64,000 bases of DNA from Bifidobacterium anseris (lineage in GTDB: Bacteria; Actinomycetota; Actinomycetes; Actinomycetales; Bifidobacteriaceae). Location: positions 310,001 through 374,000 of the forward strand of contig NZ_NMYC01000005.1 of the NCBI RefSeq assembly GCF_002860345.1, written 5' to 3'. Below the pieces are notes generated by a model. That model saw only the letters and a list, made by a program, of their open reading frames with translations. It ran no database searches and had not been told where the DNA came from. A program made the position numbers and the translations under genes. Positions 8,469-18,207 of the stretch are shown here, one piece after another; position 1 is the stretch's first letter, and the number at the start of each line of letters is the position of its first letter.

Positions 8469-11045
8469 ATGGCATTAGCGCTTTATCGCCGGTATAGGCC
8501 GGACACGTTCGAAGGCGTCATCGGGCAGGATCAGGTGACGCTGCCGCTCATGCGCGCGCTCGACGAACACAAGCTCACGCACGCGTACCTGTTCTCGGGG
8601 CCGCGCGGATGCGGCAAGACAAGCTCGGCGCGCATCCTCGCCCGCTGCGTGAACTGCGTCGAGGGGCCGACCTCCCATCCCTGCGGGGTATGCGACAGCT
8701 GCCGTGATCTCGCGACCGGCGGCCCGGGGTCGATCGACGTCGTGGAGATTGACGCGGCGAGCCACAACGGCGTCGACGACGCGCGCGAACTGCGCGAGCG
8801 CGCCGGCTTCGCGCCCGCGCGCGACCGCTACAAGATCTTCATTCTCGACGAGGCGCACATGGTGACGCCGCAGGGATTCAATGCGCTGCTCAAGATCGTC
8901 GAGGAACCGCCGGAGCATGTCATGTTCATCTTCGCGACGACCGAGCCGGAGAAGGTCATTGGCACGATCCGCTCGCGCACCCACCATTATCCGTTCCGCC
9001 TCGTGCCGCCGGAGACGATGGGGCCGTACCTCGAGAAGATCTGCGAAGAGGAGCACATCGAGACCGAACCTGGCGTGCTGAGGCTCGCGATGCGCGCTGG
9101 CGGCGGTTCGGTGCGCGACACGCTGTCCGTGCTTGATCAGCTGATGGTCGGCGCCGTCGACGGCGACATCACTTATGATTCCGCCGTCGCGCTGCTCGGT
9201 TTCACACCGGATGTGCTCATCGGCGCCGCGATCGACGCCGTCATCGATCACGATGGCGCGAAACTGTACGACGTCATCCAGAAGGTCATCGTCGGCGGCT
9301 ACGACGCACGCCGATTTGTCGAGGATCTGCTTGCGCGCATCCGCGATCTGCTCGTGCTCACGCTCGGCGGCGAACGTGCCGAACGTGTGCTCAGCGACGA
9401 CGCGGCCGCCGAGGATCTCGACGATCTGCATCGGCAGGCGACGGCGCTCGGTTTGGCGACGCTGACGGCGATGGCCGAGGAGACCGACGAGGCGTTGACG
9501 CATATGGCGGGGGCGACGTCGCCGCGCATGCGTCTCGAGCTGCTCGCCGCGCGCCTGCTCGCAGGCCGCGAGACCGGATACGCCGCGCTCGGCGGCAATG
9601 AGGCGCCTGTGGCCGCCGCGGCCGATCCGACGAAGCCGGCGACCGGCGGCGGATTCATCGGATCCGACAGCGGTAGCAGCGCGCAGTTCGCGCATGCACA
9701 GTCGACGCCGCAGCATGCGGCGACGGTCGGGCAGCCGGGCGCGCAGGCGATGCAGTCTGCGCCATCGATGCAGAGTGCGCAATCGACGCAGGGTACCCAA
9801 TCGACACAGGCAGCACAGCCGATGCACGGTGCGCAGCCCGCGCAGCCTGCGCCGAATGCGCGCGAACAGGCGCATCAGTCGAAGGAACAGCATGCGATGG
9901 ATGCGGCGACGGCGGCGATGCACGCTGCCTCCCAGGCGCAGCGGCTCGCCGAGGCCGGATCGCAGCCGGCGCCGCTGAACGGCACACCCGACGAGCTGTG
10001 GGATGGCCTCGTGGCGTCACTGCCGGCCGATGTGCGCGCCTATGTGGACCGCACAAAGGTGCCGCGCATCAAATTCGCTCCCGACAGGCGCACCGGCGGC
10101 CGCAAACTGATGATCAAGTTCGGCACGCCGATGGACAAGTACGCGTTCGCGCTCGCCGTGAGCAAGGAAAGCGTCGACGGCAGGACCGAGGTCACCGACA
10201 TCCTGCGCGCCGAAGTGCACCGCGTCTTCGGCCCCGACGTGCGACTCGCGCCGACGCCGACGATGGAGGACGGCCAGACGGCTCCGCCGTTCAAGCATCT
10301 GCCCGCCGACCAGCAGCAGCGCATCAAGGCGCAACTGGCGAAGGAGAACCTGCAGGCGACGCTCAAGGCGCAGCTCGGTCGCACGCCGGGCGCGCAGGAT
10401 GCCGCGCAGCCGTCCTCCAGCGACGACGTGCAGGCTGCCGACGACGCCGTTCATCGAGGCGTGCCCGCAGCGCATCCGGCCGATTACGATCCTTGGGCGA
10501 GCCCCGCGCCAGCCGGTGCGCCGTTCGCGGCGCCGAGTTCAGCACCGACTCCGTCCGTCCCGCCCGCCACCGCTCAGCCGACGATGTCGGCCGGGACGCA
10601 AGAGCCGCCGCAGCCGCAGGACGCCGGCGCGCATGCGCCGTTGACGACTCCGTCGCCGAACGGGGCGGCCGCGTCGATGACCGAGGCGGGCATCGACCCG
10701 TGGGCCTATCGTGACGACGAGCCGGCGCATATCGATTTCAGCCGCGTATCGTCGATCGAACAGCAGGCGGCGCAGGCACACCACGAGCAGACGACTGCGC
10801 CGGCCGATCCGTGGGGACAGCTCGACGACGCCGCACCGGCCGCCGCAGCCACGGACGCGCAGAGCACGCAGTCCGCGCAGCCGCAGGTCGACCCGGAGGA
10901 GGACGAATACTCAATCGACGACGAATCGCTCGCCTCATCCCAGACGATGAGCCTCGACGAAGTCAAGGAATTATTCGATGTGAAGTCTGTTGAAGAATTC
11001 GCGGCGGATGACCCGAGGAACCCGCGCAATCAGCAGGAGCGCTGA
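8469..11045 (+). CDS. dnaX: DNA polymerase III subunits gamma/tau
   Basis: Clamp-loader ATPase of the replisome, 858 residues. The AAA+ module is at the N terminus, with Walker [16 protein letters not shown] at about 43-57, a zinc-binding cysteine cluster ([19 protein letters not shown]) at about 60-80, Walker [11 protein letters not shown] and the arginine-finger region [13 protein letters not shown]. Domain III extends to about residue 370. The rest is a long tau-like tail with a Gln/Ala/Pro/Ser-rich stretch at about 410-480 ([15 protein letters not shown] and similar), a folded segment at about 500-600 and another disordered part. No A-rich slippery site for making gamma by frameshift was noticed. 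GGGAAG precedes the ATG, and recR follows after 23 nt. Confidence 0.96.
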   Translation: MALALYRRYRPDTFEGVIGQDQVTLPLMRALDEHKLTHAYLFSGPRGCGKTSSARILARCVNCVEGPTSHPCGVCDSCRDLATGGPGSIDVVEIDAASHNGVDDARELRERAGFAPARDRYKIFILDEAHMVTPQGFNALLKIVEEPPEHVMFIFATTEPEKVIGTIRSRTHHYPFRLVPPETMGPYLEKICEEEHIETEPGVLRLAMRAGGGSVRDTLSVLDQLMVGAVDGDITYDSAVALLGFTPDVLIGAAIDAVIDHDGAKLYDVIQKVIVGGYDARRFVEDLLARIRDLLVLTLGGERAERVLSDDAAAEDLDDLHRQATALGLATLTAMAEETDEALTHMAGATSPRMRLELLAARLLAGRETGYAALGGNEAPVAAAADPTKPATGGGFIGSDSGSSAQFAHAQSTPQHAATVGQPGAQAMQSAPSMQSAQSTQGTQSTQAAQPMHGAQPAQPAPNAREQAHQSKEQHAMDAATAAMHAASQAQRLAEAGSQPAPLNGTPDELWDGLVASLPADVRAYVDRTKVPRIKFAPDRRTGGRKLMIKFGTPMDKYAFALAVSKESVDGRTEVTDILRAEVHRVFGPDVRLAPTPTMEDGQTAPPFKHLPADQQQRIKAQLAKENLQATLKAQLGRTPGAQDAAQPSSSDDVQAADDAVHRGVPAAHPADYDPWASPAPAGAPFAAPSSAPTPSVPPATAQPTMSAGTQEPPQPQDAGAHAPLTTPSPNGAAASMTEAGIDPWAYRDDEPAHIDFSRVSSIEQQAAQAHHEQTTAPADPWGQLDDAAPAAAATDAQSTQSAQPQVDPEEDEYSIDDESLASSQTMSLDEVKELFDVKSVEEFAADDPRNPRNQQER

Positions 11046-11068
11046 ACGGCACGCCGAGGAAGGAAAGC

Positions 11069-11671
11069 ATGGCATTGGCATACGACGGCGCGATCCAGCG
11101 CCTCATCGACGCGTTTGCGAGTCTGCCCGGCATCGGGCCGAAAGGCGCGCAGCGCATCGCGTTCTACGTGCTCGGCGCGCCGGACGACGAAGCGCAGCGG
11201 CTCGTCGAATCAATCACCGAAGTCAAGCAGAAGGTGCGGTTCTGCGACGTGTGCGGCAACGTCTGCGAGACGAGCCCGTGCGCGATCTGCGCCGACCCGC
11301 GCCGCGACCGCAGCACGATCTGCGTCGTCGAGGAGCCGAAGGACGTCATGAGCATCGAACGCACGCGGGAATACCGCGGGCTCTACCATGTGCTCGGCGG
11401 CGCGATCAATCCGATGGCCAACGTCGGCCCGAACGACCTCAACATCGCGCAGCTGCTCAACCGGCTGCAGACCGACGAAGTCAAGGAGATCATCGTCGCG
11501 CTCAACCCGAACATCGAAGGCGAGGCGACGACGACGTACCTGAGCCGTCTGCTCATGCCGCTCGACGTGAAGGTGACGCGTCTGGCGAGCGGACTGCCCG
11601 TTGGCGGCGACCTCGAATACGCCGACGAAATCACGCTGTCGCGCGCCCTCGAAGGACGCCGCGAGGTCTGA
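11069..11671 (+). CDS. recR: Recombination mediator RecR
   Basis: RecR works with RecO/RecF to load RecA at gaps. The 200-residue protein has the N-terminal helix-hairpin-helix [20 protein letters not shown], the four-cysteine zinc finger [16 protein letters not shown], and a Toprim domain beginning [17 protein letters not shown] and including [25 protein letters not shown] precedes the ATG. It lies 23 nt after dnaX, the usual dnaX-recR pairing. All expected residues are present. Confidence 0.97.
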   Translation: MALAYDGAIQRLIDAFASLPGIGPKGAQRIAFYVLGAPDDEAQRLVESITEVKQKVRFCDVCGNVCETSPCAICADPRRDRSTICVVEEPKDVMSIERTREYRGLYHVLGGAINPMANVGPNDLNIAQLLNRLQTDEVKEIIVALNPNIEGEATTTYLSRLLMPLDVKVTRLASGLPVGGDLEYADEITLSRALEGRREV

Positions 11672-11763
11672 ACGCCCCACGCCACGCACATGGCCTCCCG
11701 CAAGCGCCAACCCGGGCGTTTCGTATTCTGGGAAGGCGCCTCGGCGTCGTGCGGGCGCGTTCA

Positions 11764-11769
11764 TATAAT
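11764..11769 (+). promoter_or_regulatory. Predicted -10 element of the aspartokinase operon
   Basis: TATAAT at 11764-11769 would start a leader of about 80 nt before the GTG at 11855. The matching -35 region (TCGGCG) is poor, so activation or an extended context is possible. Confidence 0.45.
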
Positions 11770-11854
11770 AATCGAGCTTCCTGCGTACACTGGGCACAGT
11801 CGCGGGTCCCAATGCGTACAACAAGACAGACAACACAGAGAAGATTGGATAGTT

Positions 11855-12616
11855 GTGGCTCTTATCGTGCAGAAATACGGTGGTTCGTCCGTCGCCGACG
11901 CCGACTCGATCAAGCGTGTGGCACGACGCATCATCGAAACGAAGAACGCCGGCAACGATGTGGCGGTCGTCGTCTCCGCCATGGGCGACACGACCGATGA
12001 CCTCATCGACCAGGCGTTGAGCATCGACTCCGATCCGCCGGCCCGCGAAATGGACATGCTGATGACCGCCGGCGAGCGCATCTCGATGAGCCTGCTCGCG
12101 ATGGCGATTCACGCCGCCGGCTCCCACGCCTACTCGTTCACCGGCTCGCAGGCCGGATTCATGACCGACGCGCAGTTCGGCGCCGCGCATATCCGCGCAG
12201 TCAAGCCGGACCGTGTGCGCCGCGCGCTCGACCTCGGCAGCGTCGCGATCGTCGCCGGCTTCCAAGGACGCAACGAACGCGGCGATGCGACGACGCTCGG
12301 CCGCGGCGGCTCCGACACGTCCGCCGTCGCGCTCGCGGTGGCACTCGACGCCGACATCTGCGAGATCTACACCGACGTGGACGGCATCTTCACCGCCGAC
12401 CCGCGCATCGTGCCGACCGCGCGCCGCATTCCGTCGATCGGCTACGACGAGATCCTCGAGATGTCCTCATGCGGCTCGAAGGTGCTCGCGCTGCGCTGCG
12501 TCGAATACGCGCAGCGTTTCAAGATGCCGCTGCATGTGCGCAGCTCGTTCTCCCACCGTTCCGGAACGCTCGTCGTTCCCGACGGCGTCGATCCGAGCAC
12601 GCTGCCGAACGTCTGA
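11855..12616 (+). CDS. lysC: Aspartokinase, catalytic (alpha) polypeptide only
   Basis: Phosphorylates aspartate, the first step of the Lys/Thr/Met pathway. The frame begins at GTG 11855 with [21 protein letters not shown], the KYGGSSV nucleotide-binding motif, and includes [46 protein letters not shown] and the end [18 protein letters not shown]. It then stops after 253 residues, just where ordinary 400-450 residue aspartokinases continue into two ACT domains. Those ACT domains are encoded by the next gene after 60 nt. The kinase core is complete. The upstream frame is open to 11690, but that part has no family resemblance. The ribosome site is weak. Confidence 0.93.
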   Translation: MALIVQKYGGSSVADADSIKRVARRIIETKNAGNDVAVVVSAMGDTTDDLIDQALSIDSDPPAREMDMLMTAGERISMSLLAMAIHAAGSHAYSFTGSQAGFMTDAQFGAAHIRAVKPDRVRRALDLGSVAIVAGFQGRNERGDATTLGRGGSDTSAVALAVALDADICEIYTDVDGIFTADPRIVPTARRIPSIGYDEILEMSSCGSKVLALRCVEYAQRFKMPLHVRSSFSHRSGTLVVPDGVDPSTLPNV

Positions 12617-12676
12617 TTTCGGCGACCGACTTCCGACCAACCCAACCACGCAACACCCACGGAGAGCAAAAGAACC

Positions 12677-13243
12677 ATGAATGAGCACGAAGACAAGTCG
12701 ATGGGCGATCTGTTTCCCGACCTCGGCCAGGAGACGCCGATCATCTCCGGCGTCGCGCATGACAGCAGCGAATCGCTGGCGACCGTCCGCGGCGTCACCG
12801 ACGAACCGGGCATGGCCGCCCGCGTGTTCGAACGTCTTGCCGAAATCGGCGTGAACGTCGACATGATCGTGCAGGCCGGCGCTTCGACCGGCACCGCCGA
12901 CATCTCGTTCACCGTGCCGGGCAAGGATGCGCAGCGCGTGCGCGAGGTGCTGATCCAGGAGCAGGACAACCTCGGCTACAACTCCTTCGACCTCAACCCG
13001 AACGTGGGCAAGGTGGCCGTCGTCGGCGTCGGCATGAAGACGCACTCCGGCCTCGCCGCGCGCTTCTTCAAGGCGCTCAGCGAAAAGGGCATCAACGTGC
13101 TGATGATCTCGACCTCCGAGATCCGCATCGCCGCGCTCGTTCCGCTCGACCAGCTCAACGAGGCCGTCAAGGCGCTGCACACGGCGTACGGGCTGGACGC
13201 GCAGAAGGTGGAAGCCGTCGTCTACGGCGGCACCGGACGCTGA
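12677..13243 (+). CDS. Aspartokinase regulatory (beta-like) polypeptide, two ACT domains
   Basis: This 188-residue protein matches the C-terminal regulatory half of aspartokinase. PIISGVAHDSSESLATVRGV and DEPGMAARVFERLAEIGVNVDMI form the first ACT domain; KVAVVGVGMKTHSGLAARFF, GINVLMISTSEIRIAALVP and AYGLDA form the second. These domains bind lysine and/or threonine for feedback inhibition. It has its own ribosome site (GGAGAGC) and its own ATG. In Corynebacterium and Bacillus a beta subunit is made from an internal start of the same gene; here the regulatory domains are a truly separate gene. It presumably assembles with the upstream kinase. Confidence 0.88.
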   Translation: MNEHEDKSMGDLFPDLGQETPIISGVAHDSSESLATVRGVTDEPGMAARVFERLAEIGVNVDMIVQAGASTGTADISFTVPGKDAQRVREVLIQEQDNLGYNSFDLNPNVGKVAVVGVGMKTHSGLAARFFKALSEKGINVLMISTSEIRIAALVPLDQLNEAVKALHTAYGLDAQKVEAVVYGGTGR

Positions 13244-13297
13244 CGGCGAGACAAATACAAACCCAACGGCAGAACTGCACAACTAAGGAGCCGGCAA

Positions 13298-14368
13298 ATG
13301 GTACAAATCAACGAACGTGGCGTCAACGTGGCCGTTCTGGGCGCGACCGGACAGGTCGGCATGGTCATGCGCCGTGTGCTCGACGAACGTGACTTCCCGG
13401 TCAAGGACCTGCGTTTCCTCGCATCCGCGCATTCGGCGGGACAGGTGCTCAACTGGCGCGGCCACGACATCACGGTGGAGGATGTGGCAACCGCCGATCT
13501 GAGCGGCATCGACATCGCGATCTTCTCCGCGGGTGGCGGCACGTCGAAGGTGTGGGCACCGAAGTTCGCCGAAGCCGGCGCCTACGTCATCGACAACTCA
13601 TCGCAGTGGCGTATGCATGACGATGTCCCGCTCGTCGTTGCCGAAGTCAACCCGGATGATCTTGACGAAATCCCCTCCGGCATCGTCGCCAACCCGAACT
13701 GCACGACGATGGCGATCATGCCGGTGCTCAAGCCGCTGTCCGACGCCTTTGGCCTCAAGCGACTCATCGTCAGCTCCTATCAGGCCGTCTCCGGTGCGGG
13801 CCGCGCCGGCGTCGAACAGCTGATGAACGAGGCGAAGGCCGCTGTCGAGCAGGGCGCTGACAAGCTCGTCTTCGGCGGCGACGCGATCGATTTCCCGGAG
13901 CCGACGAAGGTCGCGCGCACGATCGCGTTCAACGAGGTTCCGTTCATCGGCGACATCGTCGATGACGGCTCGGAGGAGACCGACGAGGAGCAGAAGCTGC
14001 GCAACGAAAGCCGCAAGATCCTGCACCTGCCCGACCTTAAGGCGTCGTGCACCTGCGTGCGCGTCGGCGTCTTCACGTCGCACGGCATGAGCGTCAACGC
14101 TGAATTCGAGCAGGATGTCACGCCGGATCAGGCGCGCGAGGTGCTCGAGCAGGCGGACGCCGTTGAACTCGTCGACATCCCGACCGCGCAGCTCGCGGCA
14201 GGCAAGACGCCGAGCTTCGTCGGCCGCATCCGGCAGGACCAGGCCGTCGACGGCAACAAGGGACTCGCATTCTTCGTGACGAACGACAATCTGCGCAAGG
14301 GCGCGGCCCTCAACGCCGTCGAACTCGCCGAAATCGTCGCGAACAAGCATTTCGCCGATCAGCTCTGA
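13298..14368 (+). CDS. asd: Aspartate-semialdehyde dehydrogenase
   Basis: Reduces aspartyl phosphate, made by the two upstream gene products, to aspartate semialdehyde using NADPH. The 356-residue protein has VAVLGATGQVGMVMRRVL (dinucleotide fold), IFSAGGGTSKVWAPKFAEAG, the active-site NPNCTTMAIMPVLKPL with catalytic Cys near residue 133, and SYQAVSGAGRAGVEQL. TAAGGAG lies 7 nt before ATG 13298. It closes a three-gene operon with the split aspartokinase and is followed by a hairpin terminator at 14398. Length and motifs are normal. Confidence 0.97.
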   Translation: MVQINERGVNVAVLGATGQVGMVMRRVLDERDFPVKDLRFLASAHSAGQVLNWRGHDITVEDVATADLSGIDIAIFSAGGGTSKVWAPKFAEAGAYVIDNSSQWRMHDDVPLVVAEVNPDDLDEIPSGIVANPNCTTMAIMPVLKPLSDAFGLKRLIVSSYQAVSGAGRAGVEQLMNEAKAAVEQGADKLVFGGDAIDFPEPTKVARTIAFNEVPFIGDIVDDGSEETDEEQKLRNESRKILHLPDLKASCTCVRVGVFTSHGMSVNAEFEQDVTPDQAREVLEQADAVELVDIPTAQLAAGKTPSFVGRIRQDQAVDGNKGLAFFVTNDNLRKGAALNAVELAEIVANKHFADQL

Positions 14369-14397
14369 GAGCAGCTGACGGACGGATAGGCCACAGC

Positions 14398-14440
14398 AGA
14401 GGCGCACGTCGTATGGCGTGCGCCTCTTTCGCGTTTTGTG
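14398..14440 (+). terminator. Terminator after asd
   Basis: AGAGGCGCACG (14398-14408) and CGTGCGCCTCT (14417-14427) pair over 11 bp around an 8-nt loop, followed by a T-rich stretch (TTCGCGTTTTG). Confidence 0.8.
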
Positions 14441-14476
14441 TGAGCGGGGATGGTCGGCCGATGTTCGCAGACAGCT

Positions 14477-14635
14477 GCGACTGGTTCGGGTGCACTTCGC
14501 GGCGGGACCGTTCACTAAGGAGGGTGCCAGCGATTGGTTCGGGTGCAGAGTGCGGCGGCACCGTTCGCTAAGAGGTCCGTTTGCGATTGGTTCGGGTGCA
14601 GAGCGCAGCGGAACCGTTCGCTGCAGTCGGCGCCG
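14477..14635 (+). repeat. Three 53-bp tandem repeats (family also at 51006)
   Basis: Units begin at 14477, 14530 and 14583, an exact 53-bp period. Each starts GCGAYTGGTTCGGGTGCA and runs through a conserved ACCGTTCRCTAAG-like core. They fill most of the 325-bp gap between the asd terminator and the next gene. The core at 14566-14585 matches 51108-51127 at 16 of 20 bases. No coding frame or strong hairpin is evident. The first half-gap holds only the asd terminator. Confidence 0.85.
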
Positions 14636-14693
14636 CGGCCGCCGGCGCGACCTCGCGCCATGCGCGAACAGGCGGCGGGCTATGCTGGGAAGC

Positions 14694-15314
14694 ATGTCAA
14701 AGGCATCGATCACCGCGCAGCAACAGTTGGACCGCATCGTCGCGCTGGGATATCCGGACGTCGCCGACATGAGCGACGCATCGTTCCGCGCGCTCGCGCA
14801 ACCGCTCATCGCCGCGCTCGAGGACAGTAATCTAGGCGAGGACATCCTGCTCGTGCCGACGCGCGAGCTCGTCTCCCCGGAATCGCTGATCGCGCGCACG
14901 AGCATCAACCGCATGGCCGGATTCACGACGATGCCGCCGCGCGATATCGCGAGTTTCCTGCCGACTGATGGTTTTGAACCTCCCGAGGGGCCGTTCTACC
15001 TCGTCATCGAGCCGCATACCGGCACCTGCTACGTCAACCGCGAGCCCGACGTGGCGCGCAAGCTCATCGAATCGGACGAGCGTATCCCGTTGACGCTCGA
15101 GGAAGGGCTCGCGATTGCGACGCAACATCCGGAATGGCTGCTCGAGAAGAACGGCTTCAACCTGCTCGGCTCCCGCAGCGCGGACGGCCGCGTCCCGAGC
15201 ATCTGGATGAGCCAGAACGCGCCGCGTCTGGGCGCCGTCTGGCCGAACTCACGGCACACCTGGCTCGGCAACGCCTACTGCATGGCGCGCCGCGGCGTCA
15301 ACCTCATCAATTGA
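14694..15314 (+). CDS. DUF5701-type conserved protein of unknown function
   Basis: A 206-residue soluble protein starting MSKASITAQQQLDRIVALGY. It contains YLVIEPHTGTCYVNREPD, ERIPLTLEEGLAIATQHPEW and a C-terminal part with SIWMSQNAPRLGAVW and a final CMARRG. It resembles an actinobacterial family known only as DUF5701; no catalytic motif is visible and there is no signal peptide or membrane segment. TATGCT (14681-14686) lies 7 nt before the ATG, so the mRNA is probably leaderless. The frame remains open upstream to 14418, but that part overlaps the 53-bp repeats and is not conserved-looking. Function is not inferred. Confidence 0.72.
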   Translation: MSKASITAQQQLDRIVALGYPDVADMSDASFRALAQPLIAALEDSNLGEDILLVPTRELVSPESLIARTSINRMAGFTTMPPRDIASFLPTDGFEPPEGPFYLVIEPHTGTCYVNREPDVARKLIESDERIPLTLEEGLAIATQHPEWLLEKNGFNLLGSRSADGRVPSIWMSQNAPRLGAVWPNSRHTWLGNAYCMARRGVNLIN

Positions 15315-15555
15315 TCCGGGCCGGATCGGCGAATCCGCCGATCACCCTCCTTCACCGCGCCGCCTATACCTGAAGAATGTAAACAAGCTGGGGAAAATGG
15401 CCGGATTGTGGACGTTTCTCCACGATTGCCTCGGTAGGCTTTATAGGGTAGGACGATATGCACGACCGTGCATAGCCACGATGTGAACACATCCGTGGAC
15501 ATATCGTGGAAACGACTGCACTCACAGTTTCAAAACACTCACAGAAGGAGGAGAG

Positions 15556-17469
15556 ATGGGTCAGGATCATTCGTCCGTGTTTGATCTCGCCGCAGTGGCC
15601 GCGGCTTCCAACGGAGGGAACAACGACCCGCTGCTGCCTCCGGCACGTTTTATCGGCGCTCCGCAGAAGCCCAGCTCGATGCCGTACACGAAGTACGTCG
15701 CATACGACAAGCAGGTGCCGTTTGACTACCCGGAGCGCACGTGGCCGGGCAAGCGACTTACCCGTGCACCGCGCTGGTGCTCGGTCGATCTGCGTGACGG
15801 TAACCAGGCGCTCGTCAACCCGATGGACGCCGACCGCAAGCTGCGGTTCTGGAACATGCTCGTCGAGATGGGCTACAAGGAGATCGAAGTTGGCTTCCCG
15901 AGCGCTTCGGAAACCGATTACGACTTCATCCGCATGCTCATCGAGCGCGAACTCATTCCCGACGACGTGACGATCGTCGTGCTCACCCAGGCGCGCGAAC
16001 ACCTCATCCGCAAGACCTACGAATGCCTCAAGGGCGTCAAGCGTGCGATCGTGCACTTCTACAACTCCCTTTCGGTGCTGCAGCGCGAAGTCGTCTTCCG
16101 CAAGGAGAAGGACGCGATCAAGAAGCTCGCGACCGACGCGGCCGAGCTGTGCAAGGAACTCGAGGCGGATGCCGAAGGCGTCGATCTCTATTACGAGTAT
16201 TCGCCGGAGTCCTTCACCGGCACCGAGCCCGAATACGCCGTCGAAGTGTGCAACGCCGTCATCGACGTCATCAAGCCGACTCCCGAGCATCCGATGATCA
16301 TCAACCTGCCGGCGACCGTCGAGATGACGACGCCGAACGTCTTCGCCGACGAGGTCGAGTACGTCTCCAACCATCTGCAGGACCGCGACGCGATCGTGCT
16401 GTCGCTGCACCCGCACAACGACGAAGGCATGGGCGTTGCGGCGGCCGAGCTTGGCATCCTCGCCGGCGCGGACCGCATCGAAGGCTGTCTGCTCGGCAAC
16501 GGCGAACGCACCGGCAACGTTGATCTCGTCACGCTCGGCCTCAACCTGCTCACGCAGGGCATTGACCCGCAGATCGACCTGTCCGACATCCCGCAGATTC
16601 GCCGCACCGTCGAATACTGCAACCAGATCAAGATCTCGGAACGTCACCCCTACGCCGGCAACTTCGTGTTCACGGCGTTCTCGGGTTCGCATCAGGACGC
16701 GATCAAGAAGGGTCTCGAAGCGCGCGAAGTGGCTGCCAACATGGTGGGCGCCGAGCTCGACAACTTCGTGTGGCTCGTGCCGTATCTGCCGATCGATCCG
16801 AAGGATATCGGCCGCTCCTATGAGGCGATCATCCGCGTCAACTCGCAGTCCGGCAAGGGCGGCATGGCGTACCTGCTCAAGGCGAACCACAACCTCGATC
16901 TGCCGAAGAAACTGCAGGTCGAGTTCGAGCGCGTCGTGCAGCAGCATGCGGATGCGACGAAGAAGGAAGTCAAGGACGAGGATATCTGGCATCTGTTCAA
17001 AGACGAGTATCTTCCCGTCGAGGAGGCCGGGACAACTGAGGCCGGCGCCGTCGTCGGCGATCAGCAGGACGCGTCGCTCGAACAGTGGGGCCGTCTCAAG
17101 CTGCTCAAGGTGAGCCTGTCCTCGGGCGAGGATGGCTCGGATACGGCGCTCAACGCGACCGTGCTCGACCGCGGCCTCAACGTCGGCGTCGACCCGGAGG
17201 AGGTCCGCGAGATCTCCGGCACCGGCAACGGCCCGATCGATGCGTTCCTCGACGCCGTCAAGGTGCTCGGCGTCGACGCGACCGTGCTCGACTACGCCGA
17301 GCATACGCTGTCGGTCGGTACCGACGCGCGCGCCGCCTCCTACGTCGAGTGCGAGATTGCGCTTGAGGATGGTGAGACGAACGTCGTCTGGGGCGTCGGC
17401 ATCGATTCGTCGATCGTGACGAGCTCGCTCAAGGCAATCATCTCCGCCGTCAACCGTTCGGCGCGCTGA
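15556..17469 (+). CDS. leuA: 2-isopropylmalate synthase
   Basis: Condenses acetyl-CoA with 2-ketoisovalerate, the first committed step of leucine synthesis. The 637-residue protein is the long actinobacterial form: N-terminal extension, TIM barrel with CSVDLRDGNQALVNPMDADR and the metal-binding LHPHNDEGMGVAAAELG, and a C-terminal LeuA regulatory domain (from about residue 500) that binds leucine for feedback inhibition. AAGGAGGAGAG sits just before ATG 15556. The leader from 15315 holds hairpins ATGCACG/CGTGCAT and CCACGATGTG/CATCCGTGG near 15456-15505 that could affect expression. leuC and leuD lie far away at 52441-54551. Confidence 0.97.
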   Translation: MGQDHSSVFDLAAVAAASNGGNNDPLLPPARFIGAPQKPSSMPYTKYVAYDKQVPFDYPERTWPGKRLTRAPRWCSVDLRDGNQALVNPMDADRKLRFWNMLVEMGYKEIEVGFPSASETDYDFIRMLIERELIPDDVTIVVLTQAREHLIRKTYECLKGVKRAIVHFYNSLSVLQREVVFRKEKDAIKKLATDAAELCKELEADAEGVDLYYEYSPESFTGTEPEYAVEVCNAVIDVIKPTPEHPMIINLPATVEMTTPNVFADEVEYVSNHLQDRDAIVLSLHPHNDEGMGVAAAELGILAGADRIEGCLLGNGERTGNVDLVTLGLNLLTQGIDPQIDLSDIPQIRRTVEYCNQIKISERHPYAGNFVFTAFSGSHQDAIKKGLEAREVAANMVGAELDNFVWLVPYLPIDPKDIGRSYEAIIRVNSQSGKGGMAYLLKANHNLDLPKKLQVEFERVVQQHADATKKEVKDEDIWHLFKDEYLPVEEAGTTEAGAVVGDQQDASLEQWGRLKLLKVSLSSGEDGSDTALNATVLDRGLNVGVDPEEVREISGTGNGPIDAFLDAVKVLGVDATVLDYAEHTLSVGTDARAASYVECEIALEDGETNVVWGVGIDSSIVTSSLKAIISAVNRSAR

Positions 17470-17484
17470 ACGCTGTGATATGCA

Positions 17485-17523
17485 AAAGGCGGCCGCTGGG
17501 CTTTGCGCTCGGCGGCCGCCTTT
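17485..17523. terminator. Bidirectional terminator between leuA and the ABC cassette
   Basis: AAAGGCGGCCGCTG (17485-17498) pairs with CGGCGGCCGCCTTT (17510-17523) with one G-T. A and T runs on the two sides fit termination of both convergent units. Confidence 0.8.
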
Positions 17524-17547
17524 CGTGCACTATTCGTGCAATGGACG

Positions 17548-18180
17548 TCATCCTTCGGTGAGCATGCCGTCGGCCATATGGTAGAAGTGGTCGGCGATCT
17601 GCTGCAGTTCGTCGCCGTGATGGCTTGCGATGACGACGGTGTTGCCCTTATCCCGCTGCCGTGTCATCTCCTCGAGGAACATCTGGACTGAATGTTCATC
17701 CAGGCCGTTGGTGGGTTCGTCGAGCAGGATGAGGCGCTGATGTTCCATCAACGCCTGCACGATGGCCAATTTCTGGCGCATGCCCAAGGAATACGACTTC
17801 ACCTTCTCCCGCTCGTGACCCCTGAGACCGAATAGTGTGAGCAGCCTGTCCGTCTCCGTGGTGTCGAAATCGTGATTGATGCCGGCGAGATACTGCAGAT
17901 TGTCCATCGCCGTCTCATAGGGGAGGAATCCCGGTTCCTCGATGATGATGCCGACTGGCTCGGGCAGTCTGCGGTTGAACTCCACCGGCTGTCCGTTGAT
18001 GAGCACCTGCCCGGCGGTGGGGTGGATGAAACCGCAGATTGCGCGCAGCAGCATCGTCTTGCCCGACCCGTTGGGCCCGACGATGCCGTAGACGGCGCCA
18101 TGCTCGAACTGCGCGCTGACGTCGCGCAGAATCGGCTTGTGCTTGATGGTTTTGGAGAGATGATTGATTGCGACATGCAT
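17548..18180 (-). CDS. ABC transporter ATP-binding protein of the peptide cassette
   Basis: A 210-residue ABC ATPase. It has Walker A GIVGPNGSGKTMLLRAICG, a Q-loop near PVGIIIEEPGF, the signature SLGMRQKLAIVQALM, Walker B RLILLDEPTNGLDEHSVQMF and an H-loop VIASHHGDE. It is the last gene of a minus-strand operon that begins with a secreted peptide gene and contains three membrane-protein genes. GAAAGGAG is 7 nt before ATG 18180. This sub-type (short ATPase plus small 6-TM permeases) commonly exports or protects against antimicrobial peptides. Specificity is an inference from context. Nothing is broken in this gene. Confidence 0.88.
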   Translation of the reverse strand: MHVAINHLSKTIKHKPILRDVSAQFEHGAVYGIVGPNGSGKTMLLRAICGFIHPTAGQVLINGQPVEFNRRLPEPVGIIIEEPGFLPYETAMDNLQYLAGINHDFDTTETDRLLTLFGLRGHEREKVKSYSLGMRQKLAIVQALMEHQRLILLDEPTNGLDEHSVQMFLEEMTRQRDKGNTVVIASHHGDELQQIADHFYHMADGMLTEG

Positions 18181-18207
18181 GAGGATGCTCCTTTCGAGAC
18201 GGATATA

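Noticed and set aside
15397-15486. 29-residue open frame with four Leu codons upstream of leuA, as a leader peptide for attenuation
   Set aside because: The Leu codons are scattered, not consecutive, the ribosome site is poor and no terminator/antiterminator pair is convincing.
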